This document shows, piece by piece, positions 27,197-40,672 of a DNA stretch of 64,000 nt. The notes under the pieces are model-generated. The model did not search any database, was not told the DNA's origin, and saw nothing but the letters and a program-made list of their open reading frames with translations. Position numbers and translations under genes: made by a program. The first letter of the stretch is position 1, and the number at the start of each line of letters is the position of its first letter. Origin of the DNA: Accumulibacter sp. (GTDB lineage Bacteria; Pseudomonadota; Gammaproteobacteria; Burkholderiales; Rhodocyclaceae); contig NZ_JAPUVR010000086.1 of assembly GCF_029255125.1 (NCBI RefSeq), positions 1-64,000 of the forward strand. The letters are read 5' to 3'.

Positions 27197-28242
27197 GCGG
27201 CGAGTTCCTGGCGATCGTCGGCAGCCGCGAGAGAGGCCGACGGTTGCGGCGACGCCGGCAGATACTCCGTTTCACCGGCGAGGAGGAAGAAGAAGTCATT
27301 CACCGCCTGGCGTTGCCCGCTGGCGGTCGGCACGCGGTTCATCGCCCGGCGGAAAGCGGCCGAACCCGGCAGCCCGCGCGTATACCACGAGATGTGCTTG
27401 CGCGCCATCAGGACGCCGGTCGCGCAGCCATAGAACGAATACAGGTCTTCCAGGTGGGTGAGCAGGATTTGGTGGATCTCGGCGATGCGCAAGGCTGGCG
27501 CGTGCCGGCCGCTGCGCAGGAAATGGGCAATCTCGCGAAACAGCCACGGCCGGCCTTGCGCCGCGCGCCCGATCATCAGCGCGTCAGCGCCGGTCGTGGC
27601 GAGAACGAAGCGCGCCTTCTCGGGTGAATCGATGTCGCCATTGGCGATGATCGGGATGCACGCCGCCGCCTTCACCGCACGGATCGTCTCGTATTCGGCC
27701 TGTCCGCTGTAGCCACAGGCGCGCGTCCGGCCATGCAGGGCAAGCGCTCTGACTCCGGCGGCTTCCGCGATGCTCAGGATGCGGCCGGCGTTGCGGCTGT
27801 TCTTGTCCCAACCGGTGCGGATCTTCAGCGTCACCGGCGTCGTCGGGACTGCGTTGACGACGGCCTCAAGAATCCGGCCGACGAGCGGCTCGTCGCGCAG
27901 CAGCGCGGAGCCGGCCATCACGTTGCAGATTTTCTTGGCCGGGCAGCCCATGTTGATGTCGATGATCTGCGCTCCGCGGTCGACGTTGTAACGCGCTGCG
28001 TCGGCCATCATCGCCGGATCTGCGCCGGCAATCTGGACGGCGATCGGGGCCACTTCACCATCATGGTTGGCGCGCCGCCGCGTCTTCACGCTGCCGTAGA
28101 GCAGAGAGTTCGAAGTCACCATCTCGGAGACCGCCAGGCCGGCACCCATGGTCTTGCAAAGCTGGCGGAAGGGGCGGTCGGTGACCCCCGCCATGGGCGC
28201 GACGAAGAGGTTGCTGGGCAGCGAAAAACCGAGGAATTGCAT
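27193..28242 (-). CDS. dusB: tRNA-dihydrouridine synthase B
   Basis: A 349-residue FMN enzyme that reduces uridine at position 17 in the tRNA D-loop. Visible motifs: NLFVAPMAGVTDRPFR, MGCPAKKICNVMAGSALL with the catalytic Cys, KIRTGWD, LHGRTRACGYSG and IANGDIDSP. The C-terminus extends about 25 residues past the E. coli protein. It is coupled to fis and lies 50 bases from minE. Confidence 0.96.
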   Translation of the reverse strand: MQFLGFSLPSNLFVAPMAGVTDRPFRQLCKTMGAGLAVSEMVTSNSLLYGSVKTRRRANHDGEVAPIAVQIAGADPAMMADAARYNVDRGAQIIDINMGCPAKKICNVMAGSALLRDEPLVGRILEAVVNAVPTTPVTLKIRTGWDKNSRNAGRILSIAEAAGVRALALHGRTRACGYSGQAEYETIRAVKAAACIPIIANGDIDSPEKARFVLATTGADALMIGRAAQGRPWLFREIAHFLRSGRHAPALRIAEIHQILLTHLEDLYSFYGCATGVLMARKHISWYTRGLPGSAAFRRAMNRVPTASGQRQAVNDFFFLLAGETEYLPASPQPSASLAAADDRQELAA

Positions 28243-28292
28243 GGCCGAGAGGTGCCGGTAGCGAGCGGGAAAAGGAAGAAAAAGGAAGAATT

Positions 28293-28559
28293 TTACAGCT
28301 TGCCGGCTTTGTCCGGCATGACGATATTGACTTCCAGGACCTCGCAGTTCCCCTGTTTTTCGAGCGACACCTTGATGTCGTCCTCGCTGACCGACACGTA
28401 CTTCGAAATGACCGCGATCAACTCCTTCTGCAAGGCCGGCAGGAAATCCGGCGTTCCGTTGCTTGCCCCTCTTTCATGGGCAATGATCAGTTGCAGACGT
28501 TCCTTGGCGATCGCCGCCGTCTTGGGCTTGTTGCCGAATATCAGCGAAAACAGCGACAT
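28293..28559 (-). CDS. minE: Cell division topological specificity factor MinE
   Basis: An 88-residue protein, the usual length. The N-terminal amphipathic helix MSLFSLIFG, the MinD-contact segment [14 protein letters not shown] and a beta-rich C-terminal dimer domain are present. It starts one base after the minD stop. It drives MinCD off the membrane at midcell and sets up pole-to-pole oscillation. Confidence 0.97.
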   Translation of the reverse strand: MSLFSLIFGNKPKTAAIAKERLQLIIAHERGASNGTPDFLPALQKELIAVISKYVSVSEDDIKVSLEKQGNCEVLEVNIVMPDKAGKL

Positions 28560-28560
28560 C

Positions 28561-29382
28561 CTACTTACCCCCGAACAGTCGCTTGAACAGACCGGGCTTT
28601 TCGTAGTCGACGTAACGCAGCGGGATCGTCTCGCCGAGGAAGCGTCCGACGACGTCGAGATACGCTCCAGCAACATCGGTTCCGGCGAGATGCACCGCCG
28701 GCGTACCAGCGTTCGACGATTGCAGGACCGCCTCGGATTCCGGAATGACGCCGATCACCGGGATGCGCAGGATTTCTTGCACGTCCTTGTACGAGAGCAT
28801 TTCGCCTTCATTCACCCGCTTCGGTGAGTAGCGGCTGATCAGCAGATGTTCCTTGACCGGTTCGCCGCCAAGCAGTGCGCGGCGTGACTTCGCCTGGATG
28901 ATGCCGAGGATGCGGTCGGAGTCGCGCACCGACGAGACCTCGGGGTTGGTGACGATCAGCGCCTCGTCGGCGAAGGTAAGCGCCATGACCGCACCGCGTT
29001 CGATGCCGGCCGGCGAATCGCAGACGACATAGTCGAAACCCATGTGTTCGAGTTCCTTGAGCACGCCTTCGACGCCCTCTTCGGTGAGCGCGTCCTTGTC
29101 GCGCGTCTGCGAAGCGGGCAGCACGAACAATTGGCCGTTGCTGCAATGCTTGTCCTTGATCAGCGCCTGGGTGAGTGTCGCTTCGTGGTTAAGTACGTTG
29201 ACCAGGTCGTAGACGACCCGGCGTTCGCAACCCATGATCAGGTCGAGATTGCGCAGACCGACGTCGAAGTCGATCACCGCCGTCTTGTAGCCGCGCAGGG
29301 CGAGGCCCGAAGAGAAGCTGGCGCTGGTGGTGGTCTTGCCGACCCCGCCCTTGCCGGACGTTACGACGACGATACGGGTCAC
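28561..29382 (-). CDS. minD: Septum-site determining ATPase MinD
   Basis: A 273-residue deviant-Walker ATPase: [30 protein letters not shown], and the C-terminal amphipathic membrane-targeting helix ([12 protein letters not shown]). The start is GTG at 29380-29382 with GGAGGA about six bases upstream; an out-of-frame ATG overlaps the ribosome site. minC is upstream with 101 bases between, minE directly downstream. Confidence 0.97.
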   Translation of the reverse strand: MTRIVVVTSGKGGVGKTTTSASFSSGLALRGYKTAVIDFDVGLRNLDLIMGCERRVVYDLVNVLNHEATLTQALIKDKHCSNGQLFVLPASQTRDKDALTEEGVEGVLKELEHMGFDYVVCDSPAGIERGAVMALTFADEALIVTNPEVSSVRDSDRILGIIQAKSRRALLGGEPVKEHLLISRYSPKRVNEGEMLSYKDVQEILRIPVIGVIPESEAVLQSSNAGTPAVHLAGTDVAGAYLDVVGRFLGETIPLRYVDYEKPGLFKRLFGGK

Positions 29383-29483
29383 CGGTCATCCTCCGCAAAA
29401 TAAAGGCGAGATTCTACTCGCAGAAAGCGTCTTCTGCCGCAAGCGGCGGCGCGCGTCGTTGCGACCTGCCTGGCGCGCGTCGG

Positions 29484-30338
29484 TCAATCGGTCTTCATCG
29501 GCTCGACCAGCAGCGTGCCGGCCGCATCGCCGCTTCCGCCGGCCAGTCTGACCTGGACCGCATGGCCGGCGAGTTCGGTGGGAACGCCGCCATCAAAGGT
29601 GCGGTAGAGGCCGGCGATGGACACCAGTTCGGCATCGAAGCGCGTGCACAGGATACGTGCGCCATTGTCACCAGCGGCGCCGGCGAGCGCGCGCCCGCGC
29701 AGCGGTGCGTAGATATGGATGCTGCCGTCGGCAATCACTTCGGCGCCGGCGTTTACCGCGCCGAGGACGACCAGATTGCTAGCGCGTGCGTAAACCTGCT
29801 GGCCAGAGCGCAGCGGGCGGTCGATGAACAGCGTCGGAAGGGGGCTGAGCGGCGGCTTGGCGGCGGCTGGCGTGGTCGCCGAAGCCTCTGGTGCTGCCAG
29901 GGTCGCCGGTGCTTCCGAGGTGGTCGGCGCTGCTTGTGCCGGCGTTGCTGCGGGTGAAGTGGCGCTCGCCGCCGCACACGCCTCGGCTTCGTCGGCCGCG
30001 GCTGGCGCGCGCGCGGCGCGTGCACTCGTCGCGTACGTCGGCAAGGCGGATGCCGCGGCACTTGCGCGCAGCGCCTCGCTGCCGCCGCACACGCCGATCA
30101 GGTTGAGCCCGTGCGATCGCAGCGTTTGCGCGAGTGCTGGCCAGTCGGCCGGTGTCTGATCGACGAGCGCCGAGAGTTCGAGCAAGGCGGGATCGCCGTC
30201 GAAGAACGGATCGTCGCCGAACAGATCCCGGGCGGCCACGGCCACATCCTCGACGACAAGCGAGCGCAAGGTGACGACGACGACGGCTAGCGTTGTACCC
30301 TTGAATTCGATCAACTGACTTGTTTTTCTGGTCTGCAT
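29484..30338 (-). CDS. minC: Septum-site determining protein MinC
   Basis: A 284-residue FtsZ inhibitor. Residues ~1-80 are the N-terminal FtsZ-contact domain ([19 protein letters not shown]); residues ~175-284 are the beta-helical MinD-binding domain ([37 protein letters not shown]). Between them lies a ~80-residue Ala/Pro/Thr-rich linker that makes it about 50 residues longer than E. coli MinC (231). The ATG at 30336-30338 begins the recognisable N-terminal domain. Confidence 0.95.
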   Translation of the reverse strand: MQTRKTSQLIEFKGTTLAVVVVTLRSLVVEDVAVAARDLFGDDPFFDGDPALLELSALVDQTPADWPALAQTLRSHGLNLIGVCGGSEALRASAAASALPTYATSARAARAPAAADEAEACAAASATSPAATPAQAAPTTSEAPATLAAPEASATTPAAAKPPLSPLPTLFIDRPLRSGQQVYARASNLVVLGAVNAGAEVIADGSIHIYAPLRGRALAGAAGDNGARILCTRFDAELVSIAGLYRTFDGGVPTELAGHAVQVRLAGGSGDAAGTLLVEPMKTD

Positions 30339-30466
30339 GTTCTTCTTGTCACCGGTCTGCGCGGCCGCTGGTCTGAAGCCCGCCAGTCTAGCCGAAAGTG
30401 CCGGGAAAAACGAACCGCCCGTCTTGCCGTCTTGCCGTGCGTGGCTGCCGCGCTGATGCAGCGCGC

Positions 30467-31610
30467 CTACGGCCAGGCGCGCGCACCCCAGATCATTCGT
30501 TTGGCGACGAAGTGGCGCAGTGCAGGCAGCGTGTCGAGCGCCAGCAGGCCGAGGCCGCGCGCGGCGCGCAGCGGCGCGATGTCGTTGGAGAAGACGCGCA
30601 CGATGCCGTCGGTGAAGGCCATGCTGCCGCTGCGGTCGAGCCAGCGCCGGCGCGCGTAACGATCGAGGATCTGCGCTGAACCGGGATCGTCGCGGGAGTC
30701 GCCGAGCGCTGCGGCAAGTTCGCAGGCATCGCGCAGGCCGAGATTGAAACCCTGACCGGAGACCGGGTGCAGGCTTTGCGCGGCGTTGCCGATCCAGACC
30801 TGGCGCGCGCCGGCCAGTCGTCGGCGGACACGCAGTGCGAGCGGAAAAGCGGCGCGCCGCCCGCTGGCGAGGAAGTCGACACGGCGACCGAACTGTTCGC
30901 GCAGCGCGGCGATAAAGTCTTCGTCGGAAAGCGTCTGCAAGTGCTCGGCGCGCCCGGGCGGGACGGTGAAGACGATCGAATAGTCGTTGCCAAGCGGTAG
31001 CAGGGCCAGCGGTCCGTCCGGCGTGAAGCGCTCCCAGGCGCGTCCGCCGGGTGGCGCGTTGGGCCGCACTTCGGCAACGACGGCGTGCTGCCGGTAATCG
31101 AAGACGCGTACGTCGCTGGCCGCGCCGGGCGTGCCTTCGGCATGGACGACCAGGCGGGCACACAGCATGCGCTCGCCGTTCGCACCGCCAAGTCTGAGCG
31201 TCACCGTCTGCGCGTCGACCGCGAGGCCAACGACCAATGTGTCGTGCAGCAGGCTTTGCGCGTCGAGGCGCGAGGCCAGGCGGCTGGCGAGCTCGCGGTA
31301 GCGCATGACGTAGCCGAGCGCCGGGATGTCATAGTCGCTGGCTTCGATCAGCGTTCGCCCGAAACCGCCGCGCTGCGAGACGTGGATCGTCGTGATCGGC
31401 GTTGCCGCCGCGTCATTCCAGGCGTCCAGGCCGGTGAGCACCTGTCGTGTGCCGTGCGACAGGGCGAGCGCGCGCGGATCGCTGGCCCACGCCGTCGGCG
31501 ACCGGCTGTCGATCAGGCGCACGCGCCAGGGGCTGCCCGCCAGGGCGAGGGCGAGCGTCATACCGACCGGGCCGGCGCCAATCACTGCGATGTCGGCAAT
31601 CTCGATCGCT

Positions 31611-31618
<8 letters not shown>
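30467..31618 (-). CDS. ubiH: UbiH/UbiF-family FAD monooxygenase of ubiquinone synthesis
   Basis: A 383-residue flavin hydroxylase acting on a ubiquinone-precursor ring. It has the N-terminal Rossmann motif [16 protein letters not shown], the [12 protein letters not shown] segment and the family signature [23 protein letters not shown]. Which ring position it modifies (UbiH, UbiI or UbiF) cannot be settled from sequence alone. The start overlaps the pepP stop by 8 bases; ubiH next to pepP is a conserved pairing. Confidence 0.9.
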
Positions 31619-34638
<3,020 letters not shown>

Positions 34639-34747
34639 GCCGCTCCTCCTCGGGTGATGATGCTAGAATGGCCCGATTTTATCATCCGGCCCGCTGGCAG
34701 GCGCGGCGTCGGCAAACGTCGCATTCCCATTCGCTACTGACTCTGGT

Positions 34748-37525
34748 ATGACGCTTCCTTCTCGGCCCGGACCTTTGCCCGTGCTCCTCTGCTGCGGCCT
34801 GGCCGGCGGTCTCGCCGCCGGAATTCCTGCGTCGGCCGACGCGCAGGGCACGCCGCCGCCTTTCCGCGTCGATCCCGCATTGCTCGGTTTGCCGCCCGTG
34901 TCGGCGGCACCGACGGTACGGCCGACGGCGGGCGCGGCGGCGCAGACGCAAGCCGTCGACCTGTCGACGACCGATGCGCGCCCACTGCCGGCAACGGGCG
35001 AGCGAACGGCTGAGCGCGCCGGCGAAGCGCCGGGTCGTGCCGGGCCGGCGAGGGCGGCGTTGGCGCCGGCCGTCCAGGCGCCGCAGGTTCCGTCGAGCGC
35101 TCAGTCGGCGGCGGCGCAGCCGGTTGGCGAGGGTTTGCCAGCGGCAAGCGCCGAGGCGCCGGAGACCGCGACGACGCCGCTCCAGTTGCGTTTGGCGAAG
35201 TCGATGGTCGCCCCGCCGAAAGAGACCAGCGAACCGCGGCCGGCGTTTCTCAGCGCACAGCGCATCAGCGGCGTGACTGACCGCGAACTGCTGGCCGAGG
35301 ACGACGCCGAGCTGCGCAAACTGGGCACTGTGCTGACCGCCGATCGCCTGACCTACTGGCCGGTCGAAGACGAAGTCGAAGCGCTCGGCAATGCCCGTTT
35401 GCAGATCGACGAGGATGTGATTTCAGCGCCGAAGATGCGCCTGAAGGTCGAGGACCAAGTAGGCTTTGCCGATAACGCGTCGTACTTCCTGCGCCGCCAG
35501 GCGAACCCCGATAAGTCAGCCGCCGGTGGCGCGGCTGCCGACAAGCTGCCGGCCGGACCGGCGCCGGGCGATTTTTCCAGCGGTTTTGCCGCGCCGCGCC
35601 TGGTTGACCTGAAACCCGGCCAGACCAAGGTGAAGGGACCCAAGAAGCCGGTCAAGGAGCTCACTGAGGGACGCGGCGAGGCGCAGCGGATCGACCTTGA
35701 GGGTGAGAACCAGGTGCGCCTGAGTGGCGCTACCTACACCACGTGCAAGCCGGGCAACGACGACTGGATGCTCAGCGCGCGCGAACTGCAGCTCGATTAC
35801 GACCAGGATGTGGCGACCGGCAGCGACGCGACGATCCGTTTCATGGACGTGCCGATTCTCTACTCGCCCTGGGTTTCGTTTTCGCTGAACAACGAGCGCA
35901 AGTCGGGTTTCCTGACGCCGACCTACGGGTCGAGCACCGAGAGCGGCGTCGAGTTCACCTTGCCGTATTACTGGAACATCGCGCCGAACATGGACGCGAC
36001 GTTCGCGCCACGCATTCTCACCAAGCGTGGCGTCGAGCTTGCCACCGACGTGCGCTACATGAACGCTGCTTATGGCGGCGCGTATTTCAGCAAGGCGCGC
36101 GTCGAGATGCTGCCGAACGATCGCGTGCGTGGTCTCGACCGTTGGGGCGTGGCGTTGACGCACACGCAGACGACGGCCAGCGGGTTCACCGGATCGCTCA
36201 GTTTCAACCGGGTTTCCGACGACTACTACTACACCGACCTGTCGAGCCAGATCTCCAGCACGGCGAACACGCAGCTCCTGCAGCAGGGGCAGGTCACCTA
36301 CGGTGGTGGCGGTTGGTGGAACATCAGCGGCATGCTGCAAACCTTCCAGACGCTGCAGCCTGATCCGCGCAACCCGGTCGGCCAGCCGTATCGGCTGCTG
36401 CCGCAAATCGTCGTCAACGCACGTCAGCCCGACCTCTACTTGACCGACAGCGCCTTCTTCGGGCAGTACAGCAACTTCACCAGCCCGGAAGCCAACCGGG
36501 TGACCGGGCAACGCATCGTCCTCCAGCCGCAGGTTTCGCTGCCCTACGTCACGCCCGGCTGGTACGTCACGCCGCGTCTGGGGGTAAACATTACGCACTA
36601 TTCGCTGTCGCAACCGGCGACCGCGGTCACCGCCCCCTCGTCGATCAGTCGCAACCTGCCGATCTTCAGCGTCGATTCCGGGATGACTTTCGAGCGCGCA
36701 AGCCACTGGTTCGGACGCGAGTACACCCAGACGCTTGAACCACGCCTCTTCTACCTGAACATTCCGTACCGGAAACAGGACGATATCCCGATCTTCGACA
36801 CGGCGCTGGCCGACTTCAATTTCGCCCAGATCTTCGCCGACAATAAGTTCTCGGGTTGGGATCGGATCAACAACGCGAATCAGTTGACCGCGGCAACCAC
36901 CTCGCGTCTGATCGATCCGGCAAGTGGCGCCGAGATCATGCGCGCGATGCTTGGCCAGCGCCTGTATTTCGCCGACGACAAGGTCGCTTTGCAGCCCGGT
37001 ACGGCGACCCGCAAATGGAAGAAGTCGGATCTGCTAGCGGCGTTCACCGGCCAGGTTCTACCGCACGTCTACACCGATGCCACGCTGCAGTACGACACCG
37101 GCGATCAGCAGTTCCAGCGTTATTCCTTCGGCGCGCGCTACCTGCCCGAGGCGGGCAAGGTGTTCAATGCGGCCTACAGTTATAACCGCAATGCAGCGAC
37201 GCCGATCAGGCAGATCGACATTTCCGGTCAGTGGCCGCTGACCAGTCGCTGGCAGGTGGTTGGTCGCTACAACTACTCGTTTCTGCAGAATCAGCCGATC
37301 GAGATCATCGGCGGTGTCGAATACAACGCCGGCTGCTGGGTGCTGCGCGCGGTTGGTCAGCGCGTCGTAACCAGCGAGTCGCATGTCTCGACGCGCGCGT
37401 ATCTGCAACTCGAACTGAGCGATTTCTCGCGCCTGGGGGCGAATCCGCTGGTGCTGCTGCAGCGGCGCATCCCTGGCTATGGAATCGCCAACCAGTCGCT
37501 CGACGAGCGCGCGTGGAATGAATAG
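34748..37525 (+). CDS. lptD: LPS assembly outer-membrane protein LptD
   Basis: A 925-residue beta-barrel that inserts LPS in the outer membrane with LptE. A signal peptide is followed by an Ala/Pro-rich stretch (~30-150), the OstA/LptA-like jellyroll (LTADRLTYWPVEDEVEALGNARLQ...) and the barrel. Only two Cys remain after signal cleavage, Cys333 in TTCKPGNDDW and Cys863 in NAGCWVLRAVG, so one disulfide is possible instead of the two in E. coli (784 residues). A TAGAAT -10-like element lies at 34664-34669. surA, pdxA and rsmA follow. Confidence 0.95.
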   Translation: MTLPSRPGPLPVLLCCGLAGGLAAGIPASADAQGTPPPFRVDPALLGLPPVSAAPTVRPTAGAAAQTQAVDLSTTDARPLPATGERTAERAGEAPGRAGPARAALAPAVQAPQVPSSAQSAAAQPVGEGLPAASAEAPETATTPLQLRLAKSMVAPPKETSEPRPAFLSAQRISGVTDRELLAEDDAELRKLGTVLTADRLTYWPVEDEVEALGNARLQIDEDVISAPKMRLKVEDQVGFADNASYFLRRQANPDKSAAGGAAADKLPAGPAPGDFSSGFAAPRLVDLKPGQTKVKGPKKPVKELTEGRGEAQRIDLEGENQVRLSGATYTTCKPGNDDWMLSARELQLDYDQDVATGSDATIRFMDVPILYSPWVSFSLNNERKSGFLTPTYGSSTESGVEFTLPYYWNIAPNMDATFAPRILTKRGVELATDVRYMNAAYGGAYFSKARVEMLPNDRVRGLDRWGVALTHTQTTASGFTGSLSFNRVSDDYYYTDLSSQISSTANTQLLQQGQVTYGGGGWWNISGMLQTFQTLQPDPRNPVGQPYRLLPQIVVNARQPDLYLTDSAFFGQYSNFTSPEANRVTGQRIVLQPQVSLPYVTPGWYVTPRLGVNITHYSLSQPATAVTAPSSISRNLPIFSVDSGMTFERASHWFGREYTQTLEPRLFYLNIPYRKQDDIPIFDTALADFNFAQIFADNKFSGWDRINNANQLTAATTSRLIDPASGAEIMRAMLGQRLYFADDKVALQPGTATRKWKKSDLLAAFTGQVLPHVYTDATLQYDTGDQQFQRYSFGARYLPEAGKVFNAAYSYNRNAATPIRQIDISGQWPLTSRWQVVGRYNYSFLQNQPIEIIGGVEYNAGCWVLRAVGQRVVTSESHVSTRAYLQLELSDFSRLGANPLVLLQRRIPGYGIANQSLDERAWNE

Positions 37526-37549
37526 CAAGAACAGCAAGCAGGTGAATTG

Positions 37550-38860
37550 ATGATCTGGCTCCTGATGCGCAGCACGCTGCTGTCGCTTTGCCTGGCGGGT
37601 GTGACGATGGCGCAGGTGGCGGCCCGGCCGGGCCGCGAACCGGTTGCGGTCGATCGCATCGTTGCGGTGGTCAACGATGAAGTGATCACACTGAATGAGT
37701 TGCACGGCCGGCTCGAGGCGGCTACCGCGCAGTTGCAGAAACAAGGGGTGGCGCTGCCCGCGCGCGATGTGCTCGAAACCCAGATGCTCGAGCGCATGGT
37801 GATCGATCGGGTGCAGTTGCAACTCGCGCGTGAAATGGGGCTGCGAGTGGACGACGCGCAGCTCGAACAGGCGCTGCAGCGGATCGCCGCGAACAACAAG
37901 CTTTCGCTGGCGCAGTTTCGCGCGGCGCTGGAGAAGGATGGCATCGCTTACGCGAGCTTCCGCGAAGACATCCGCGGCGAAATGATGATCGCCCGGCTGC
38001 GCGAACGCGAGGTTGAGGCGAGGATTTTTGTTTCCGATAGTGAAATCGACCACTATCTGGTGAATGCGGCGGCCGGCGGTGCGAGCGAGGAGTACCAGTT
38101 GGCGCACATTCTGCTGCGCGCGCCGGAGTCGGCGAGTCCCGAGCAGATCCAGAAACTGCGCACAAAGGCCGAGCAGATTCTCGACCGCCTGCACAAGGGC
38201 GAGGACTTCGCGCAACTGGCAGCGGCCTACTCGGACGCTCCGGACGGTCTGCAGGGCGGCAATCTCGGCTGGCGGCCGAGCGAACGCCTGCCCTCGATGT
38301 TTGCCGAGGCCAGCGCCAAGCTCAACGTCGGCGAGGTCACGCCGGTACTCCGTAGCTCAAACGGCTTTCATCTGATCAAGCTCCTCGCCAAGCGCGGTGG
38401 CGGCGCGCTGCCGGCGGTCCAGCAGACGCACGCCCGGCACATCCTGATCAAGGTCAACGAGGTCGTTTCGGAAAGCGAAGCGCGTCACAAGCTCGAAGCG
38501 CTGGCCGAGCGCGTCCGCCATGGCGAGAGCTTTGCCCAACTTGCCAAACTGTTCTCGCAGGACGGTTCAGCGGCCAAGGGTGGTGATCTGGGCTGGATCT
38601 ATCCGGGTGACACCGTTCCCGAGTTCGAACGTGCGATGAACGCGCTGGCTCCCGGTCAGGTCAGCGCACCGATCCAGTCGCCGTTCGGATTTCATCTGAT
38701 CGAAGTGATCGAACGCCGCCTGCAGGACGTGTCGAGCGACCGCCGGCGCGCCGCTGCGCGCCAGGTGCTGCGCGAGCGCAAGCGCGACGAAGCGTATCAG
38801 GACTGGCTGCGGCAGGCGCGCGACCGCGCCTACGTCGAGCTCCGCCTGGTCGAGCGTTGA
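37550..38860 (+). CDS. surA: Periplasmic chaperone / peptidyl-prolyl isomerase SurA
   Basis: A 436-residue outer-membrane protein chaperone. A signal peptide (LMRSTLLSLCLAGVTMAQVAA) is followed by the SurA N-domain (VDRIVAVVNDEVITLNEL), two parvulin domains (EEYQLAHILLRAP and QTHARHILIKVNE) and a short C-terminal helix. The ATG at 37550 has AGGTG five bases upstream and is preferred to the TTG at 37547. It lies 24 bases after lptD; pdxA overlaps its stop. Confidence 0.95.
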   Translation: MIWLLMRSTLLSLCLAGVTMAQVAARPGREPVAVDRIVAVVNDEVITLNELHGRLEAATAQLQKQGVALPARDVLETQMLERMVIDRVQLQLAREMGLRVDDAQLEQALQRIAANNKLSLAQFRAALEKDGIAYASFREDIRGEMMIARLREREVEARIFVSDSEIDHYLVNAAAGGASEEYQLAHILLRAPESASPEQIQKLRTKAEQILDRLHKGEDFAQLAAAYSDAPDGLQGGNLGWRPSERLPSMFAEASAKLNVGEVTPVLRSSNGFHLIKLLAKRGGGALPAVQQTHARHILIKVNEVVSESEARHKLEALAERVRHGESFAQLAKLFSQDGSAAKGGDLGWIYPGDTVPEFERAMNALAPGQVSAPIQSPFGFHLIEVIERRLQDVSSDRRRAAARQVLRERKRDEAYQDWLRQARDRAYVELRLVER

Positions 38861-39876
38861 GCGTGGCGAACGCTGCTTCGCTGCCGGTCATCGCGATTAC
38901 CGTCGGCGAGCCGGCCGGAGTCGGCCCGGATATCGTCCTCCGCCTGCCCGAACGGCTGCGCGCCGGCGACCTGTCAGCGCGCCTGGTCGTAGTCGGCGAT
39001 CGTCGCCTGCTCGTCGAGCGTGCCGCGGCCCTGGCGATCGACGTCCGCGTGCGCGACTGGCAGCCAGCCTTGCCGCCAACAGCCGACACGCTTGATGTCG
39101 TCCATCTCCCGTTGGTCGCACCGGCCGTCGCCGGACGCCTCGATCCGGCCAATTCACCACATGTTCTGGCGCTGCTCGAGCGTGCGCTGAGCGGCTGCCT
39201 GACCGGAGAGTTCGCGGCGATGGTTACCGCGCCGGTCCATAAGGCGGTGATCAACGACGCCGGCATCGCCTTCTCCGGGCATACCGAGTATCTTGCCGAG
39301 CGCACCGGAACGAAGCGAGTCGTCATGATGCTGGCTGGCGGCGGACTACGCGTCGCGCTGGTGACCACGCATCTGCCGCTGAAGGACGTTCCCGCGGCGG
39401 TCACTGCGCTTGCCGTCGAGGAGAGTTTGCGCATCCTGCACGCGGAGATGAAGCGCAAGTACGGCCTCGCGCGACCGCGCATCCTGGTCGCCGGCCTCAA
39501 CCCGCATGCCGGTGAAGGCGGTTACCTGGGGCGCGAAGAAATCGAAGTGATTGCCCCGGTGCTGGACAAACTGCGCGCCGCCGAAGGGATGAAGCTGATC
39601 GGACCGCTACCGGCCGACACGATGTTTTCGGCGCCGGTACTGGCGCAGGGCGACTGCGTGCTCGCCATGTATCACGACCAGGGGCTGACGGCGCTGAAAT
39701 ACGCCAGTTTCGGGCACGGGATAAACGTCACGCTGGGTCTGCCGATCATCCGTACCTCGGTCGATCACGGGACGGCGCTCGAGTTGGCCGGCAGCGGTCG
39801 AGCCGACCCGGGGAGCCTGTTCGCAGCCGTCGAACAGGCGATCGAGATGGTCGCCCGCGCCCACGCCGGCGACTGA
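38857..39876 (+). CDS. pdxA: 4-hydroxythreonine-4-phosphate dehydrogenase
   Basis: A 339-residue NAD-dependent enzyme of pyridoxal-phosphate synthesis. Motifs: AITVGEPAGVGPDIV at the start, VTAPVHKAVIN, GHTEYLAE, GLNPHAGEGG and MYHDQGLTALKY. The frame opens with TTG at 38857 overlapping the surA stop (TTGA); a GTG at 38863 is the alternative. Gene order lptD-surA-pdxA-rsmA is conserved in beta- and gammaproteobacteria. Confidence 0.95.
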   Translation: MSVANAASLPVIAITVGEPAGVGPDIVLRLPERLRAGDLSARLVVVGDRRLLVERAAALAIDVRVRDWQPALPPTADTLDVVHLPLVAPAVAGRLDPANSPHVLALLERALSGCLTGEFAAMVTAPVHKAVINDAGIAFSGHTEYLAERTGTKRVVMMLAGGGLRVALVTTHLPLKDVPAAVTALAVEESLRILHAEMKRKYGLARPRILVAGLNPHAGEGGYLGREEIEVIAPVLDKLRAAEGMKLIGPLPADTMFSAPVLAQGDCVLAMYHDQGLTALKYASFGHGINVTLGLPIIRTSVDHGTALELAGSGRADPGSLFAAVEQAIEMVARAHAGD

Positions 39877-39884
39877 CGAAACCG

Positions 39885-40670
39885 GTGCCGATGCGGCAGC
39901 ACCGCGCGCGCAAGCGCTTCGGCCAGCATTTTCTGGTCGATCGCCAGATCATTGCGCAAATCATCGAACACCTGGCTGTGGCGCGCGACGAGCTTCTGGT
40001 CGAGATCGGCCCCGGGCTGGGCGCTCTGACCGTACCTCTGTGTGCGCGCATCGATCATCTGCACGCCATCGAACTCGACCGCGATCTGCTTGCCCACCTG
40101 CAGCGCGCGTGTCCCGCCGAGCGCCTGACGATACACCTGGGTGACGCGCTGATCTTCGATTTTGCCCGCCTGGCGGAAACGCTCGGTGGCCCTTTACGTC
40201 TCGTCGGCAACCTGCCGTACAATATTTCGACACCTTTGCTCTTCCACCTGGCGGGCGCGGCGCACCGTCTGCGCGATATGCATTTCATGCTGCAGAAAGA
40301 AGTCGTCGAGCGCATCGTTGCGGCGCCGGGCAGCCGCAGCTTCGGTCGGCTATCCGTGATGCTGCAATATCGCTTTGCCGTCGAGTCTCTGTTCGAAGTG
40401 CCGCCGGCTGCTTTCGATCCGCCACCGCAGGTGCGCTCGGCCGTCATCCGGCTGCTGCCGCGCCCGGCGAGCAGCTTGACAGCACGTAACGAGGACCTGC
40501 TGGCACGCGTCGTGGCGCTTGCCTTTGGTCAGCGACGCAAAATGCTGCGCAACAGTCTCGAACGTCTGGTAAGCGTGGATCAACTCGCTGCCGCCGGCAT
40601 TTCACCGCTCGCGCGGGCCGAGGAACTGACGGTCGCCGACTACGTTCGCCTGGCTAACAGTTTGCCGTAA
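39885..40670 (+). CDS. rsmA: 16S rRNA dimethyladenosine transferase
   Basis: A 261-residue SAM methyltransferase that dimethylates A1518 and A1519 in 16S rRNA (KsgA). Motifs: KRFGQHFLVD, VEIGPGLGALTVPL (SAM loop), LVGNLPYNISTPLL (catalytic NLPY) and QKEVVERIVA. GTG at 39885 or ATG at 39891 may start it. It is the last gene of the lptD operon and is followed at once by the 29-bp hairpin repeats. Confidence 0.96.
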   Translation: MPMRQHRARKRFGQHFLVDRQIIAQIIEHLAVARDELLVEIGPGLGALTVPLCARIDHLHAIELDRDLLAHLQRACPAERLTIHLGDALIFDFARLAETLGGPLRLVGNLPYNISTPLLFHLAGAAHRLRDMHFMLQKEVVERIVAAPGSRSFGRLSVMLQYRFAVESLFEVPPAAFDPPPQVRSAVIRLLPRPASSLTARNEDLLARVVALAFGQRRKMLRNSLERLVSVDQLAAAGISPLARAEELTVADYVRLANSLP

Positions 40671-40672
40671 TA

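Noticed and set aside
29484-31163. A 559-codon frame extending upstream of minC
   Set aside because: The real MinC begins at 30338; the extension runs antisense-like through ubiH in another frame.
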